Below, piece after piece: positions 42,886-54,324 of a stretch of 64,000 bases of DNA (position 1 is its first letter; each line of letters begins with the position of its first letter). The notes beneath the pieces are model-generated. The model was not told the DNA's origin, did no database searches, and worked only from the letters and a program-made list of their open reading frames with translations. Origin of the DNA: Chrysopilus asiliformis. Its lineage: Eukaryota > Arthropoda > Insecta > Diptera > Rhagionidae. The stretch is taken from NCBI GenBank assembly GCA_964034945.1, contig OZ035960.1:103934933-103998932 (forward strand). Direction: 5' to 3'. The position numbers and the translations under genes were made by a program.

Positions 42886-43183
42886 AACGCAGCTATACAA
42901 AATTTTGAGTCTAGCTAAATCCTTTCGAAAGTTATGGTGTTCACGGACAGACGGACAGACAGACAGACGAAGAGACGGACAGACGAATAGCCGGACAGAC
43001 AGACGGTCAGAGGGTCAGACGGACAGACAGACAGGCAGGCAGATAGACAGACAAACAGGCAGACGGACGGACATGCGGAAATCAAAATCTTTTGTCGTGC
43101 CAAAGACCCTGGTGTAGTTCAGTTTTGTAGTTCACGATTGGTTTGTTGCGTTACAAGCGATATACTAAATCTAATATACTCTT
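42886..43183 (+). repeat. G1 repeat copy (right half)
   Basis: AAATCCTTTCGAAAGTTATG, GTGTTCACGGAC, a degenerate GACA/GACG tract (42946-43072), ATGCGGAAATCAAAATC and the tail CGTTACAAGCGATATACTAA. Confidence 0.7.
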
Positions 43184-43190
43184 ATATATC

Positions 43191-43499
43191 ATACTAATAT
43201 ATAAAAATGAGTTGGTGTCGGTCTGTCTGTTCCTCTTTCACGCAAAAACGGCTGAACCGATTGACTTGAAATTTGGCATGAGTGTCTGTGGTAGTTCTGG
43301 TTCCAACATAGGCAGGGAGAGTAAGAGGAGGGGGTAAAGTCATCTCGAAACTTAGTTTTCCCTCTATATTACTTTTTCGCGGGGAAACTACTGAACCGAT
43401 TGGCCTGAAGTTTAGCTCCAACATAGACCATCAAAAAAAAAAAAAAAAAAAAAAAATTGAAAAAACTTAACCTGGCAACGACGAGTATGCAAGCTAGTT
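43191..43499 (+). mobile_element. Helitron/Helentron-like non-autonomous element
   Basis: Begins ATACTAATATATAAAAATGA, then GTCTGTCTGTTCC, then CGGCTGAACCGATTGACTTG and AAATTTGGCATGAG. It ends, after an A-run of about 26 (43433-43457), with GGCAACGACGAGTATGCAAG and CTAGT. This start and CTAG-type end resemble Lep1-like rolling-circle repeats in insects. There is no coding. It inserted next to the tail of the G1 copy. Confidence 0.6.
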
Positions 43500-44275
43500 T
43501 AGACATAAATTGGAATTTTTTTCATCGCCTGCTGTGAAAATGACACTTGCAGACATAGTTTTTCCCAGCATTTTTGCCCAAGATATCAAAAAGATTCTGA
43601 CAAATGCTGTTTTCACAGGATATTTCAATGGCAAGCCATGAAGAGAATTTCAATTTATATCTATTCGAGACGAGGTTTAATAGAGACAAATCAGATTTCA
43701 ATTTACGACTCATTCGGCCAAACTCTATAAGAAACAAAAATCATGTTGACCAGTGTAATTAAAATATTTCGACGTCTAATATCCATTTCAAGAAAATCTG
43801 AATCGTCCTACATTCGTGATTTGATGATAACAACCACAAATATTTCAAATTAATTAATTTCACATTAATGCAAAATTATTTGCAATTAATTTTTCTTTAA
43901 TAATTTATCTATTTTGCCACATGAAGTGAGTTTTTCACGTCAATGTTGTTTTAAAGTAGTTGGAAATCTTTATGTAATCTTGAATGACTGGCGTAATGCA
44001 TTTATTTATAAGCAAAAACCGATTTAAGGTCAAAATTAGATAAACACACAAATAAAGATTAATCAAGGTGAACATTGTTTTTTATCATTTTTACACGTAG
44101 TTTTTTATTTTGATTAGCAGTATAAATAAAAAATATCTGATGTGAACAGCATATGACTTTCTCATACAAAATCTACATTCTTGCGCAATTTATTCTGTAA
44201 TCTGGACGAATTAAAATTAGCTTCTGACGAATAAAAATTAAAAATATGAATTTTTTTTACCAAATCTGAAAAACC
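43500..44275. other. AT-rich sequence, nothing recognised
   Basis: No supported gene or repeat end. Confidence 0.35.
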
Positions 44276-44655
44276 GGAAAAAAAGACATATGCGTTATAC
44301 TTACAGGACCTTCTGTTTCGAATTTTGAAAATCTAACACCGGATTCGTGATCAGCGACCCCGAAAACGAGTGAAACTTTTCAGCCTCCTTATGGATTAAT
44401 GGCGAAAATCACAGTTTAAAAACACCCAAACCCCACTTACCCCCCGTTTACCACCTTAGCCGTAAAATTTCGGAAAACCCCGCCTTAGTGAGCGCCTACG
44501 TGATGGTTGGAACATACTGTGAAAGTTTCAAGTTTCTAGCTTCAGGGGTTTGGGCTGGGCGTTGATGAATCAGTCAGTCAATCAGTTAGGTTAAACGATT
44601 TTATATATATATATTTGACGATCAGCCCCTGACAATTGTAGATTTTCTTATGTTT
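44276..44655 (+). repeat. G3 repeat copy with unexpanded satellite seed
   Basis: Single TACTTACAGGACCTT module, CTTAGTGAGCGCCTACG, TTCAGGGGTTTGGGCTGGGC and GTTGATGAATCAGTCAGTCAATCAG. The satellite is only about 25 bp long. It ends in the terminal module TTTGACGATCAGCCCC / TGACAATTGTAGATTTTC (44613-44648). Confidence 0.7.
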
Positions 44656-46600
44656 TGTAATATTGGATGTATCTGCCACCATATTGGATACATAATGAGT
44701 TTCAGATACGTGGCATACACCAAAAATTCGTGGCAGAAAATACATGGCACACACCAAAATATACTAGTGTGATATTTACAGCCCTTATGAGTTTGACTAA
44801 GTTCCGAGTGGATAATATGGAATTTTTCGACAGTATACAAAGCTCTTAACAAAAATTTAATACCGGATATAACGAATAAGCTTTCATTATTCGTGCAATT
44901 CGTTATATCCTGCTTCCTTTGTGCAAAAAATTCGTGTATCTAAGAAACGTTCTAACTCCCTAACGAATTTAGACTAGTGTGCCGTAGAAATCAAGAAAAA
45001 GGAAAAAACGTCGTTGTGCAACAATAAGTTGGTAGCGTTCCAGCATGAATACTCAAAGTATACCCAAGAAGTTCTGATTGTAATCTCTGAATACGTTTTG
45101 TCTTTGTCAAATTTCACGAGAAACCATAGAAAAAGGTACTTTTTTTTCACCCACAATTTACGTCATTCGATTTCCTTTCAAGTGAAAAACTGGGCCAACA
45201 TAAAAATAATAAGCAAAGTTATTTAGCTCATAATTCAAAAGTTTTTCTATTTTTTCTTCTTCTTCCTTTGATTTTTTTTTGTTTTTGTTTTTGTTTCTTA
45301 CAATGCTTTCCTGGCTTATTCGCGGGTTTTTGAATTGTTATCCGTTAGGAAAATCTGCCCGCAAGAACTGCTGACTGACGAAAAATCGATTTCATCCCTT
45401 TTGAATACCTGGGGCGGTGTTTTTTTTTTGCGCTTTTATCTTGATGCGCATCATCCTTCGCCGCCCTACTGCCCTTAACTTGTCATGACTCAATCGAAGC
45501 ATAGCCGATGCCTCGGCTTATCCCCGCAGCGTGTCCTGAAACTCATCAAATTCCTGTTGAATAGTATTTTGATATATTATGTATATACGAATGTATAACC
45601 GAAACCCAGTATTTTCCATAATATTGGGTGGGGCTGATATGCGGTCGCAGGAACGTTGAGGGTTTGTGCAAGTAGTAGTTCTGTAAGGGTAGACTGGCTT
45701 GGCTGCGGGAATGATCTATTTATTAGCACAAAAGGGGGTTGTTGGCACTGGCACAACCCTGAAGCGATGTTGACGGGTGAAAGTGATGACGGGTGAGAAC
45801 CGGGTGGAAAATGGCTCATAGAAAAGGGAACAACTATGTCAATGAACATCATTTTATCTTTTCACTGGCATTCGTTTTATGTCCTTTATCTGCTATTGAA
45901 TGTTTGCATTTTCTATCCTGTTTTTATAGATTTCACGACTGACTTCGTCGTTGCTCCCCTCCCCAGCATCCTCATGTGTTTCAAATACTGTTTGAATTTC
46001 ACCCGTTTTATGTATGCCCTACAATTTCCTTATTTTTCAATAAAAAAAACATCCTGCTAAGGCTTCATTCCATGACACCAACAGCATTCTAGGTGACGAT
46101 TAGAGCACGTGGCATCTCCCACTTTTATTTTTAGTGATATTTCGGGTAGCGAGGGGGAGGTTTCGGTGCTGATGGTAAGTTTTCCTCGAGGGTAATCGTA
46201 AAAAAAAACACACATACGAATAGATATACAAACACGTTCTCTCGTTCGGACGGTGTAACATATCCATGTCATGAATTTAAATGCGCATAAATTCACATTT
46301 TGGGGAAATTTTATTCCTTTTTTGCGTTAAATTTTAGGTAACTATTTGCCTTTGGGATATATAAGTAAGGATGCTTTAGAATGTACTTTAAAACTATTTT
46401 CACAAGTTTTTGGCTTTTACTCACTTGGCTTAACCAATTTAAAAGGACCGAACTTTGTTCATTTTGTTTTCGTATTTAACGTTGGTAAATAACATTCCTT
46501 TGTTACAAATTCTGGTAGTTGTAGATTTTTAATTAAAATACCGGAAATTTAAATTTTAGTGAATTTTTGTTATGAAAAATATTTAATTTTTTTTCTTTTT
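44656..46600. other. Intron-like sequence, nothing firmly recognised
   Basis: Two nearby phrases (GTGGCATACACCAAAAATTCGTGG and GGCACACACCAAAATA form) at 44709-44763 repeat, and a related form is at 53646. Frames at 45577-46296 match nothing. Confidence 0.3.
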
Positions 46601-46608
46601 ATTTTCAG

Positions 46609-46635
46609 GTACGTATCAAGATGATTTGCTGATTT
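46609..46635 (+). other. Candidate 27-nt micro-exon
   Basis: An ideal acceptor (TTTTTTTTCTTTTTATTTTCAG, ending 46608) and a consensus donor (GTGAGTA, from 46636) bracket 27 bases. If spliced to the exon ending at 16880, the phase gives G-Y-V-S-R-stop, so it would end the protein. The unspliced frame also reads through into a repeated motif, so the site may be fortuitous. Confidence 0.2.
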
Positions 46636-46659
46636 GTGAGTACCTATACGAAAACTATA

Positions 46660-46950
46660 CTCGAAACAAGACGCCCTTTTCCCAGTAAATTGTAGTAAAT
46701 AACTTTAAGACCTTTAAAAAAATATTTCGTGTACAGGCATTTCTGTATGAAAAGTACACTCTAAACAAGACACCATTTTCCCAGTAAATTCCCAGCGAAA
46801 TTTTACTGGGATTTTACTGGGGAAAACTATAGTTATTTTTTTTACTGTTTTCTCAGTAAATTTTACTGAAAACACAGTAAATTTTTACTGGGGAATAATT
46901 GCTTTCGTCCCAGTATTTTATATTATCCCCGTTTTCCAAAGGAATCTTCC
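46660..46950. repeat. CAGTAAATTTTACTGG-rich inverted repeat block
   Basis: CCCAGTAAATT, TTTACTGGG, CAGTAAATTTTACTG and ACTGGGGAA recur in both orientations, and the stretch ACAAGACGCCCTTTTCCCAG (46668) recurs as ACAAGACACCATTTTCCCAG (46765). Probably a MITE cluster with palindromic interior. Confidence 0.5.
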
Positions 46951-47084
46951 TGATTTTGGCGCTGTACTGTTTCACCCCGGAAATCGACTATTTTTATAAT
47001 AAATTTAACAATTTAGTAGTAAAATTTATTATAAAATTGACTATTTTTTTACTCTTGATTTTTTTTTTGTTAAATTGACTATAC

Positions 47085-47600
47085 TATACGATATATCATA
47101 TAGAAGTATATTAGATTTAGTGCATTATTTGTAATGCATCGAACTTATCATCGGACACAAAAATGGGTGTTAGGGATGGCAAGATATTTTGATTTCCGCA
47201 TGTCCATCCGTCTGTCTGTCTATCCGTTTGTCTGTCTATCCGTCTATTTGTATATCCGTCTGTCTGTTCTTCTGTTCGTCTATCTGCCTGTCTGTCTGTC
47301 CGTCCGTCCGTCCTTCCATGAACACCATAATTTTCGAAAGGATTAATCTAAAAACTTTAAATTTTGCATAGTTGTGTTTTTCGTAAATGACAAGGTAAAG
47401 TTCTTGAATGGGCTAAATCGCACCATTCTTTCTCCCCTCCGCCTTACAAATGAAACGGTTTTTTACAATTTCCTCGAAAACGGTGAATCACATCAAAAAA
47501 TTTATAAAGGTAAAATGTCTTTGGAATATGATTTTACATAACCCATCCATACATCAAAATCCATTTCGACCACTGCTTCTCCTTTTTCCCAAATAAATGA
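47085..47600 (-). repeat. G1 repeat copy (inverse)
   Basis: GTATATTAGATTTAGTGC, TTTTGATTTCCGCATGTCC, a degenerate GTCY tract (47205-47316), GAACACCATAATTTTCGAAA, then a 140-bp module (CTCGAAAACGGTGAATCAC, ACATAACCCATCCATACATC). Confidence 0.7.
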
Positions 47601-48150
47601 CCGATTTTCCCGAAAAGAGTGCTTCGCATAGAAAATTTTATGGAGAATAATTGTGTCTGGCATATGAATTTACATAATCATCCCATACATCAAAATCCAA
47701 TCACGTACACCCGTTCAGGTAAAATTATGATGTTCTTGCATCTGTCTGTCCGTCCGTCCGTTTTAACTATCTCAAATAACTCGAGAACTCGTTTAGCTAG
47801 CGACTTGAAGTTTTTTGCAAATAAGTTTTACAAAAATTGTATTGTAGTTTTCTATTAACGTTTAAAAAAGTAACGGTATCTATAACGGGTACCTCCCATA
47901 TATTTTTTTTTTTTTTGAAAAAATATAGTTTTTTGAAAATTCCTCGAAAACTATGCGCTTTTGGGAAAAAATCGATATAATAAAGTTTAAAGGATATGAA
48001 ATTTTCTGCATTTTTTCCTTTAACAGTTTTTACGTATCTTTAACGGTTCTGGAGATATTTGAAAAAATATCTTTTTTTTACAAAAATATTTTTTTTAAAC
48101 TAAATATTGCAGAGGAAAGTTTTGTGTTGATTTCAAACAGATTTTTAGTT
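47601..48150 (-). repeat. Second GTCY-bearing repeat joined to the G1 copy
   Basis: A short GTCTGTCCGTCCGTCCG tract at 47743-47760, AACTCGAGAACTCGTTTAGC, and T/A-run blocks that correspond in inverse orientation to 413-700. It ends in TATTGCAGAGGAAAG and TTTTGTGTTGAT, which recurs at 40180. Confidence 0.55.
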
Positions 48151-49455
48151 TAAGGGATTCTTGTTTCTACTGCAGAAACACTTTCCATACTCGCCCAATC
48201 AGGCATCGTAAATTTTCCAGTCTTCAAAAAAGAGATTTTTTTACCAGGCGGGCGTCAAAAGAAGATTTACCAAAGGTTTTGATTGTTTTTGGTACCACTT
48301 TCGAATTGTGGAATATAGAAAAAATCAAGAAAAAATCCCTTCTTCGCATGCCTATCTTTCTTGAAATTTCCCTAAATGGCTAAATGGAAAAGGTCCATAT
48401 CTTGCGAATACGATGGTTGGGGGGAAGCAATGAAATTTGTTCTGGAAAATTGAAATCTTTTCCTAAAAAGGAAAGTTTGTCTTGTCTGTTTAGATTTTCA
48501 ACACAGTACTTGGACATCCACCGTAAAATTTAACACTTTTCCGCTTTGTTTACTTGAAATCATTTTAATGTTTTCCAAAACCTCAAAATAAATTTCACGG
48601 TTTGACAAAAAGTGCCGATAGAGATTGTTTTGATGGGAAAATTAATAAAACAAAAAATAAAATGGCGCAGATGTTGATGTCTTTCACGTTTTAAATATCG
48701 AAGCTACCCTATTTTATAAAATATACAGAAGCCAACATCGTCAACCCCGCGTACACCCACCAGTGGCAGGGCAAGAAATAATTACACTTCAGTGGATCTC
48801 TGGTTTACACTTTAGCAATCAACCACCGATTGATGATGGTCGGAGAAGAAACCTTTCTGTTGTTTTCCTTTCAAAGCTTCTGATACCTTGATATTTGAGA
48901 ACTGTGTAAAGAAAACCGAAAAATTAATAACGAAAAAAGCAATAATAAGACAGACGACCGCATCGTAACGCAAAGTTTTTTCCCCTGTAAATTTGATGGG
49001 GGGTTTTTAAACAATCAAAATGGATTTTACCAGAAATTAGGCCACTTGGCGAGTTGAGATTTTTATATCATTTTTCATTAATATCAATTTAAACGAGTCA
49101 TTAAAAACCAAACGAAAAAAAAAATTATTAATTTAGAAGCTTTAATATGGGTAAATAAATATTTTTTTTATTTTATCTATACTCGTAAAATTTTACCACG
49201 TGATCAACTGATAAAAAAAAACTACTGATTAGATTAAAATTTGAATGCAATCGAAATAACAAAACACTTGCAGAGTTGATAAGCTGAAAATTATGGCGAA
49301 TTTTTTTATCAAGTGACCCTCATTTCAAAGTTAAATTAAATGAAAATAAGCCTTGATTAATTTGTAATTACGATAAAATGTTATTAAAATGCCCTATTTG
49401 AAATTTATAGGGTTTTTGGATCAGTTAAGACAAAAATGTTTTGCTGGTAGCGGTT
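48151..49455. other. AT-rich sequence, nothing recognised
   Basis: No supported feature. Confidence 0.35.
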
Positions 49456-49460
49456 GACAA

Positions 49461-49793
49461 TGGGCGCGTTTAGATCGAGTTAACTTGACGCTGCCAATCT
49501 GGCGGTGCTAAACCAATCTGGCGTTGCTAAACTAGAAAACTGTCAATTTTTTTGCATTTATGTATAATTTTTGCAATCGATAGATTGAAAAAGGCAAAAA
49601 GGATTAAAAAAAGCAAAAATAAAATCCACAGGGCCGAAAGGTAAGTTTAAAGTACAAATTTAACTTACAAACAAGTTAATTTTGCAACTATATGTCAGCG
49701 CCAAGAGTTAGCAGTGCTAAAATACCGCTGCCAAGTGCTGATGTAGAACGCATTTATACCGGTGCCAACTGAGCAACAGTCTAAACGCGCCCA
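49461..49793. mobile_element. 333-bp MITE with TGGGCGCGTTTAGA ends
   Basis: TGGGCGCGTTTAGATCG at 49461 pairs with its complement ending 49793 (TGGGCGCGTTTAGACTG). Subterminal GTGCTAAA/GGCGGTGCTAAACC motifs recur. No clear target duplication; hAT- or Harbinger-type is possible. Confidence 0.7.
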
Positions 49794-49993
49794 GTGCGTC
49801 TTTTTTTAGGATTGGGTTGTAAAAATCATCCAATTTTTTGAAAAAAAAAAATTGAAAAACGGGACGAGGAAAGGGGAGGGAATTGGGCAAGGCAGAAATC
49901 AGGCTGCCATTTTTTTAAATCACTCAAAATTATAAATATATGAGAAATTTACATTAACACTTTTCAAAAACTGTTGAAGAAACCACCATAAAA

Positions 49994-50218
49994 ATGAGTT
50001 TTGAAACATTTGGAAGGTCGCAATCGATATTTGGTTTATTAAAATGCGACGTGTTTCAAAACCTATTTTTTATAATTGTTTCTCCAATAGGGCCTGATTT
50101 AGACATTCCCGTTCTCAAATTGGGGTTTCGTAATAACTCTTTCTATGCTGCTGCATCTAAAGTTTTGTATAGATTGCGAATCATGAATTTAGACCAAGCC
50201 TGGGCACCATGTATGTAG
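49994..50218 (+). other. Unrecognised 74-codon frame with ATG
   Basis: An ATG in acceptable context (ATAAAAATGAG) opens 74 codons reading MSFETFGRSQSIFG..., then PVLKLGFRNNSFYAAASKV, ending NLDQAWAPCM. Content is protein-like and repeat-free. The last 24 bases recur in inverse orientation at 50940-50963. No family is recognised; it may be a gene fragment or chance. Confidence 0.25.
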
Positions 50219-50636
50219 TGATTTACTATTACTCAAAGAAATTTTATGTTTCTTCATATACTATAACACAAAATGAGAAAACGCATCTTTTTCATTTTTT
50301 ACGCTCTTTCGCTTTTGATGGAGATGTTTAGGAACAGTGGACTACACAATTTATCATGATGCGATTACAAAAAATAATAAGTTCCGCCGTGCAAAAAAAA
50401 CTTTTGGGACGTATTTTCGGTTCTGTGCTTCGAAAAAACATGCGCTAAATTGCATTAAGTTACCTGATAGGACAGCTGTTGTAATGGCGTTCTAGATTGA
50501 ATTTTTTATTCGACATGTAACTGCAAACTAGACATTGACGGTTATCATTATTTGTGGTTATTAAATATTTGTTTGCCCAATCACACGACATAGTATTTGA
50601 ATTTGAATATGAGCGCTTCATAATGGAAAATGAAAA

Positions 50637-50964
50637 CTAAAAAAATCGAATTTCTGAAAAAATTTCGTACGTCAGTATACTTTGGGAAGCAATTAGGGTT
50701 TTGGGGAGCAAATGTATACATCCGCACGCATCAACAACAGATATTATACTGAATGGCTGTCGTAGGCTCGCTCCATCGATTGTTAGTGAATCGTTTGATT
50801 TCGGCTGCCGAAGTGGCCGTCGTCTACCAACACGTATCATTGCGTTGGAGAGTCGAGTAAAAATGTTCATACATTGATTGTATTCTCGTAAAATTTGAAT
50901 AAAAATGTTATCGTTGTGAGGAGCCAGACGAGCCAAGGAGTGCCCAGGCTTGATTTAGACTAAC
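50637..50964 (-). other. Unrecognised minus-strand frame of about 100 codons
   Basis: Open from about 50959 to a stop at 50637, without ATG at the start: PGHSLARLAPHNDNIFIQIL, then RLSNAMIRVGRRRPLRQPK, ending EIFSEIRFF. A possible acceptor (AAATCAAG) lies at its start. The stretch GTCTAAATCAAGCCTGGGCA is an inverse copy of that ending the frame at 50218. No family is recognised. Confidence 0.25.
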
Positions 50965-51057
50965 GACAATTGTAAGGTTTTATTACAGACTCGGAGTAAA
51001 TAAAACACCCCGATTTTAATAGACTTGTCACTTGAAAGGACATTTTTTTCAATTAAA

Positions 51058-51622
51058 CATAACAAAAGCTATAATTGCCAATCTGGCAATCATTGGAGAC
51101 CCGTATGGTGATATTCGTATCAAAATTCGAACAGTTATACCAAAATTCCACTTTGAAGTCAAATTTTCCAATAAGATTTTTTAAAATTTATTCCAATCGG
51201 ATTTTGATGTATGGGAGTTTTATTTAGAATCATATCCTAAATAACTTTTGTTCTTGGACTTTTTTGATAAGATGTACCGTTTTTGAGATATTCACAAAAA
51301 ACGATTTCGTTCGTATGGGGGGTACCCCCCCTAATGGTCCATTTTTGCCCATTAACGAACTTAGCCTCGCATTTTACGAAAAACGGACCTGTGCCAAATT
51401 TCAAGTCTGTAGCTCAATCCGTGCGCCCGCAATCCGCGCCACAGACAGACGGACGGACAGACAGACGGACGGACAGACAGACGGACGGACATGCTAAATT
51501 CAACTTTTTTTATCATTCTAAACACACTGGTGTAATTCATTTTTTTGTGCGATGACGGGATCTTGGCGTTACAAACGGTAAGGCAAAGTTAATATACCCT
51601 TTGGTTTCACCATACGGGTATA
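51058..51622 (+). repeat. G1 repeat copy, sister of the one at the window start
   Basis: A terminal-module variant (ACAAAAGCTATAATTGCC at 51063) is followed by sequence almost identical to 1-412, including GGGGGGTACCCCCC, GTGCGCCCGCAATCCGCGCC, a 50-bp GACA/GACG tract (51442-51491) and the terminal hairpin (51593-51622). Confidence 0.7.
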
Positions 51623-51663
51623 AAAAGTTATATTTTTGTCAAATGTTTATTCAAATCAATAAC

Positions 51664-51740
51664 CTTTAGACTGCCGGGGTGGCCCCGTCCTTATAATCTC
51701 GGCGACTACACCCACTATTCAGATTCCAAATACGGTAAAA
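51664..51740 (+). repeat. Truncated piggyBac-like MITE end
   Basis: CCTTTAGACTGCCGGGGTGG and GATTCCAAATA are shared with the MITE at 25474; the right end is missing. Confidence 0.45.
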
Positions 51741-51812
51741 GTTCGATTTAAGCAATTCGCGAGAATCAATTCTTTTTTAAGGGAATGTAAAATATCTAAA
51801 TGATCCTTAATG

Positions 51813-51908
51813 CCAAGTAACCAAATAGGGCGTAAAGTGGTCGTCGCGACCATAAAGATTCGATGTTAAAGTCGCCACGACCACTTTACGCCCTATTTGG
51901 TTACTTGG
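51813..51908. repeat. Foldback with perfect 32-bp arms
   Basis: CCAAGTAACCAAATAGGGCG at 51813 runs to 51844 and pairs without mismatch with 51877-51908; the loop is about 32 nt. Confidence 0.9.
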
Positions 51909-52226
51909 GATATGTCGAAATTTTGACATGCAGCTCATTTTTCAAGTGATTTTCAAACTTTGGCGCATTCTGTTTCGCAGACAATTTCACTAATTGACAT
52001 TATAATGAGACATATGAGTTTTTTTATAAACGAGTAGAAACATAGTCCAAATAATGGTGTGAAATATTTTTAGTGCTATTCCACGGACCTTTTCTTAAAC
52101 TTTTATTACATAGCATGACGAAATTGAACCGAAAGCGTTCATTTTTTACAAACTTTCTTAGTTACAGATTGACTAAACAGCATCTCCCGAGAAAAATGAC
52201 TCATGATGGTACTTGGTGTTCAAAAA

Positions 52227-52493
52227 TACACGGAAAAATAGTAAAAAACCAACAAATACAAGCAGAATCATATGACAATACCGAAGTAACCAAAAATGGT
52301 TACATACCGGTTACGCGACGGCTGCACAATTTGGGTTGCAAATTGGTTGCTGCAACATTTATGCGATTTTTTTTGTGACTATCATTATAAAATAACTATT
52401 GTGCAACCGTTTGCTACTTTCGTCAGTAGTTCATCTATTTTTTTGTAGCTGGCTAAGTTGTAGGTGAATTTACTAATCACTTTTTTCTGTGTA
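52227..52493. mobile_element. MITE with TACACRGAAAAA ends
   Basis: TACACGGAAAAATAGTAA at 52227 pairs with TACACAGAAAAAAGTGATTA (inverse) ending at 52493. Same end family as 39293 and 36909. Confidence 0.6.
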
Positions 52494-53750
52494 GGGTCAC
52501 ATTGTAATCTGAGCCTTAAATTGTTGCTAAAAAACTGATAAAAAGCTTAGTTAGGAGCATTAGGGAGTCGCAATTAAGGAACGCCACTAATGATCGCCAA
52601 ATTTATGAAAATCGAGAACAAACTTTCGTAGTAATCCAATAAATTGGGTGTCTAAATTTTTAATTTTTTAACCAGAAGTTTTTCGTTTACCAACAATTCC
52701 AGGAGTTGCGTAGTTTATGCACAAAGTTTTAATATATATTCTGTTCAAAGCAATTTAAAAGTTGAGCGTTTAATTGGGCAGAGAAATCAATTCTTATGTT
52801 CGGGATATGCAAAAAATATTTTAATTATTGTTTAAATTTCACAAGAAAGGGGATACGAATTGTGAAGACTCAAGCAACGTTCAAAAATCAATAATCGGAT
52901 AATTATTTTTCCAGCAATTACCGAAGAAGGACTTTTTAATTTAGAAACACGAATAATGTTAGGGAAATGAAGACACACTCGTAAAACGCAAGGCCGACTT
53001 TTCCACAAATAAATTGTGAGCGCAAACAAGAAATATATATTGAAAAAAAAATCACAATCTCGACCCTGAATGGTTTTATAAAGTGTAATTTGCACATGTT
53101 CTCCATTCATTTTATTTTAGAATCACACCCCGTCAACTTTTGTGGTGTCGTCGGGTCACACTTTTAAGGATCTTCGTTCGCCGCCAGCCCGTTTCGATGG
53201 CGAAACGTGGAATAGCAAGGGTTTGAAATAGTCCTTAGCCACTTTATTTTCTATCAACAGCAGGGTGTGTAATCAGTCAAATCATGAGTGGTTGGTTGGT
53301 GTGCTGTCTTTATGTTTCCCACATAAACAGCATAATGCAGTTGAGTTTCACCCGTTTGTACATAATGCATGAACCACGGCATTCTGTATAGAAAGCATAA
53401 GAAGTATAAATTCGTGTTAGTTTAATGCCACCGACATCAAGGCTCCATGTTGCCTACATAATGAAACGAAAGGTGTCTGATCGTATATCATGGAATTCGT
53501 CTACACGGTGAGAAAAATTTACATGTTAAAATTTTAATGGGGCCTTTGCTGTTTCAAATTCAAATAGTCTGTTGCCGCACCTATAGTTTTGCATGCCCCT
53601 TCTCACATTTTTGGTCTGTGGGACGTATTAGCGGCAAAAACGTTGGCAGATACGTGCCATACACCAAAAATGGTAGTAAGTTGGGTTGTGAACTATTGGT
53701 TTTCACGTTTTCTTTATTGTTTTTTAACCTTTCTTGAATATAAGAAAGGT
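52494..53750. other. Sequence with no recognised gene
   Basis: Short frames at 52832-53110 and 53537-53737 match nothing. A few GC-richer stretches (53150-53220) are not assignable. Confidence 0.3.
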
Positions 53751-54110
53751 ATTTAAATCACTCCAAAAACCGAAATCATAACGGAGCTGTTATGGTCCCA
53801 TACAGTTATGGTCCCATAGAACTCGATGGATTTTGAGAAAAATGAACTGTTTTCGAGATAATCGCAAAAATCTTTTCCATTTGTATGAGAGAGAGGGGAA
53901 GGGGTGATCCGATTGAATTTTGATGTATGGTAGAGTTATACAGAATCATATTCTAAACACTTTTTGTCTAAATAAATTTTTCGAAAAAATCAGCCGTTTT
54001 CGAGAAAATCCCAACGATCATTTCCGTTTGTATAGGGGAGGGGGAAGGGGGGGGGGGAAGGGGAGGTGGAGGGGGAGGGAGGGGGTTTTGATTTTTCCTG
54101 TTTTTAGAAC
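53751..54110 (+). repeat. G1 module fragment with G-rich run
   Basis: Two 140-bp modules (GTATGAGAGAGAGGGGAAGG, AGAATCATATTCTAAACAC, CGTTTTCGAGAAAATCCC) end in a 51-base G-rich run at 54035-54085, an expanded form of the GGGGAGGGGGAAGG motif seen in other copies. Confidence 0.6.
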
Positions 54111-54134
54111 AAATTTATCTTTTGATAAAAGCCT

Positions 54135-54324
54135 GGAGTGGTATTCCGTAACTTGTTTTAAGCGTTAGTCCGAAACTTGTTTCAAGTTTCGAGTTAGAAG
54201 AAAAAGTGGTATGCGCTATCTCTGTTTCGCCCTGTCATTTGTTTTGGTCGAAACAGAGACAGCGAATATTAGTTTTTCTATTAACTCAAAACAAAAGCTT
54301 GAAACAAGTTACGGTTACCACTCC
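54135..54324. mobile_element. 190-bp palindromic MITE
   Basis: GGAGTGGTATTCCGTAACTT at 54135 pairs with GGAGTGGTAACCGTAACTTG (inverse) ending 54324. An inner palindrome (GCTATCTCTGTTTCG / CGAAACAGAGACAGC) forms the core. Confidence 0.75.

Noticed and set aside
45577..46296. Minus frames of 79-91 codons, proline/serine-rich
   Set aside because: No domain, no splice support and no recognised family; likely chance in a GC-richer patch.
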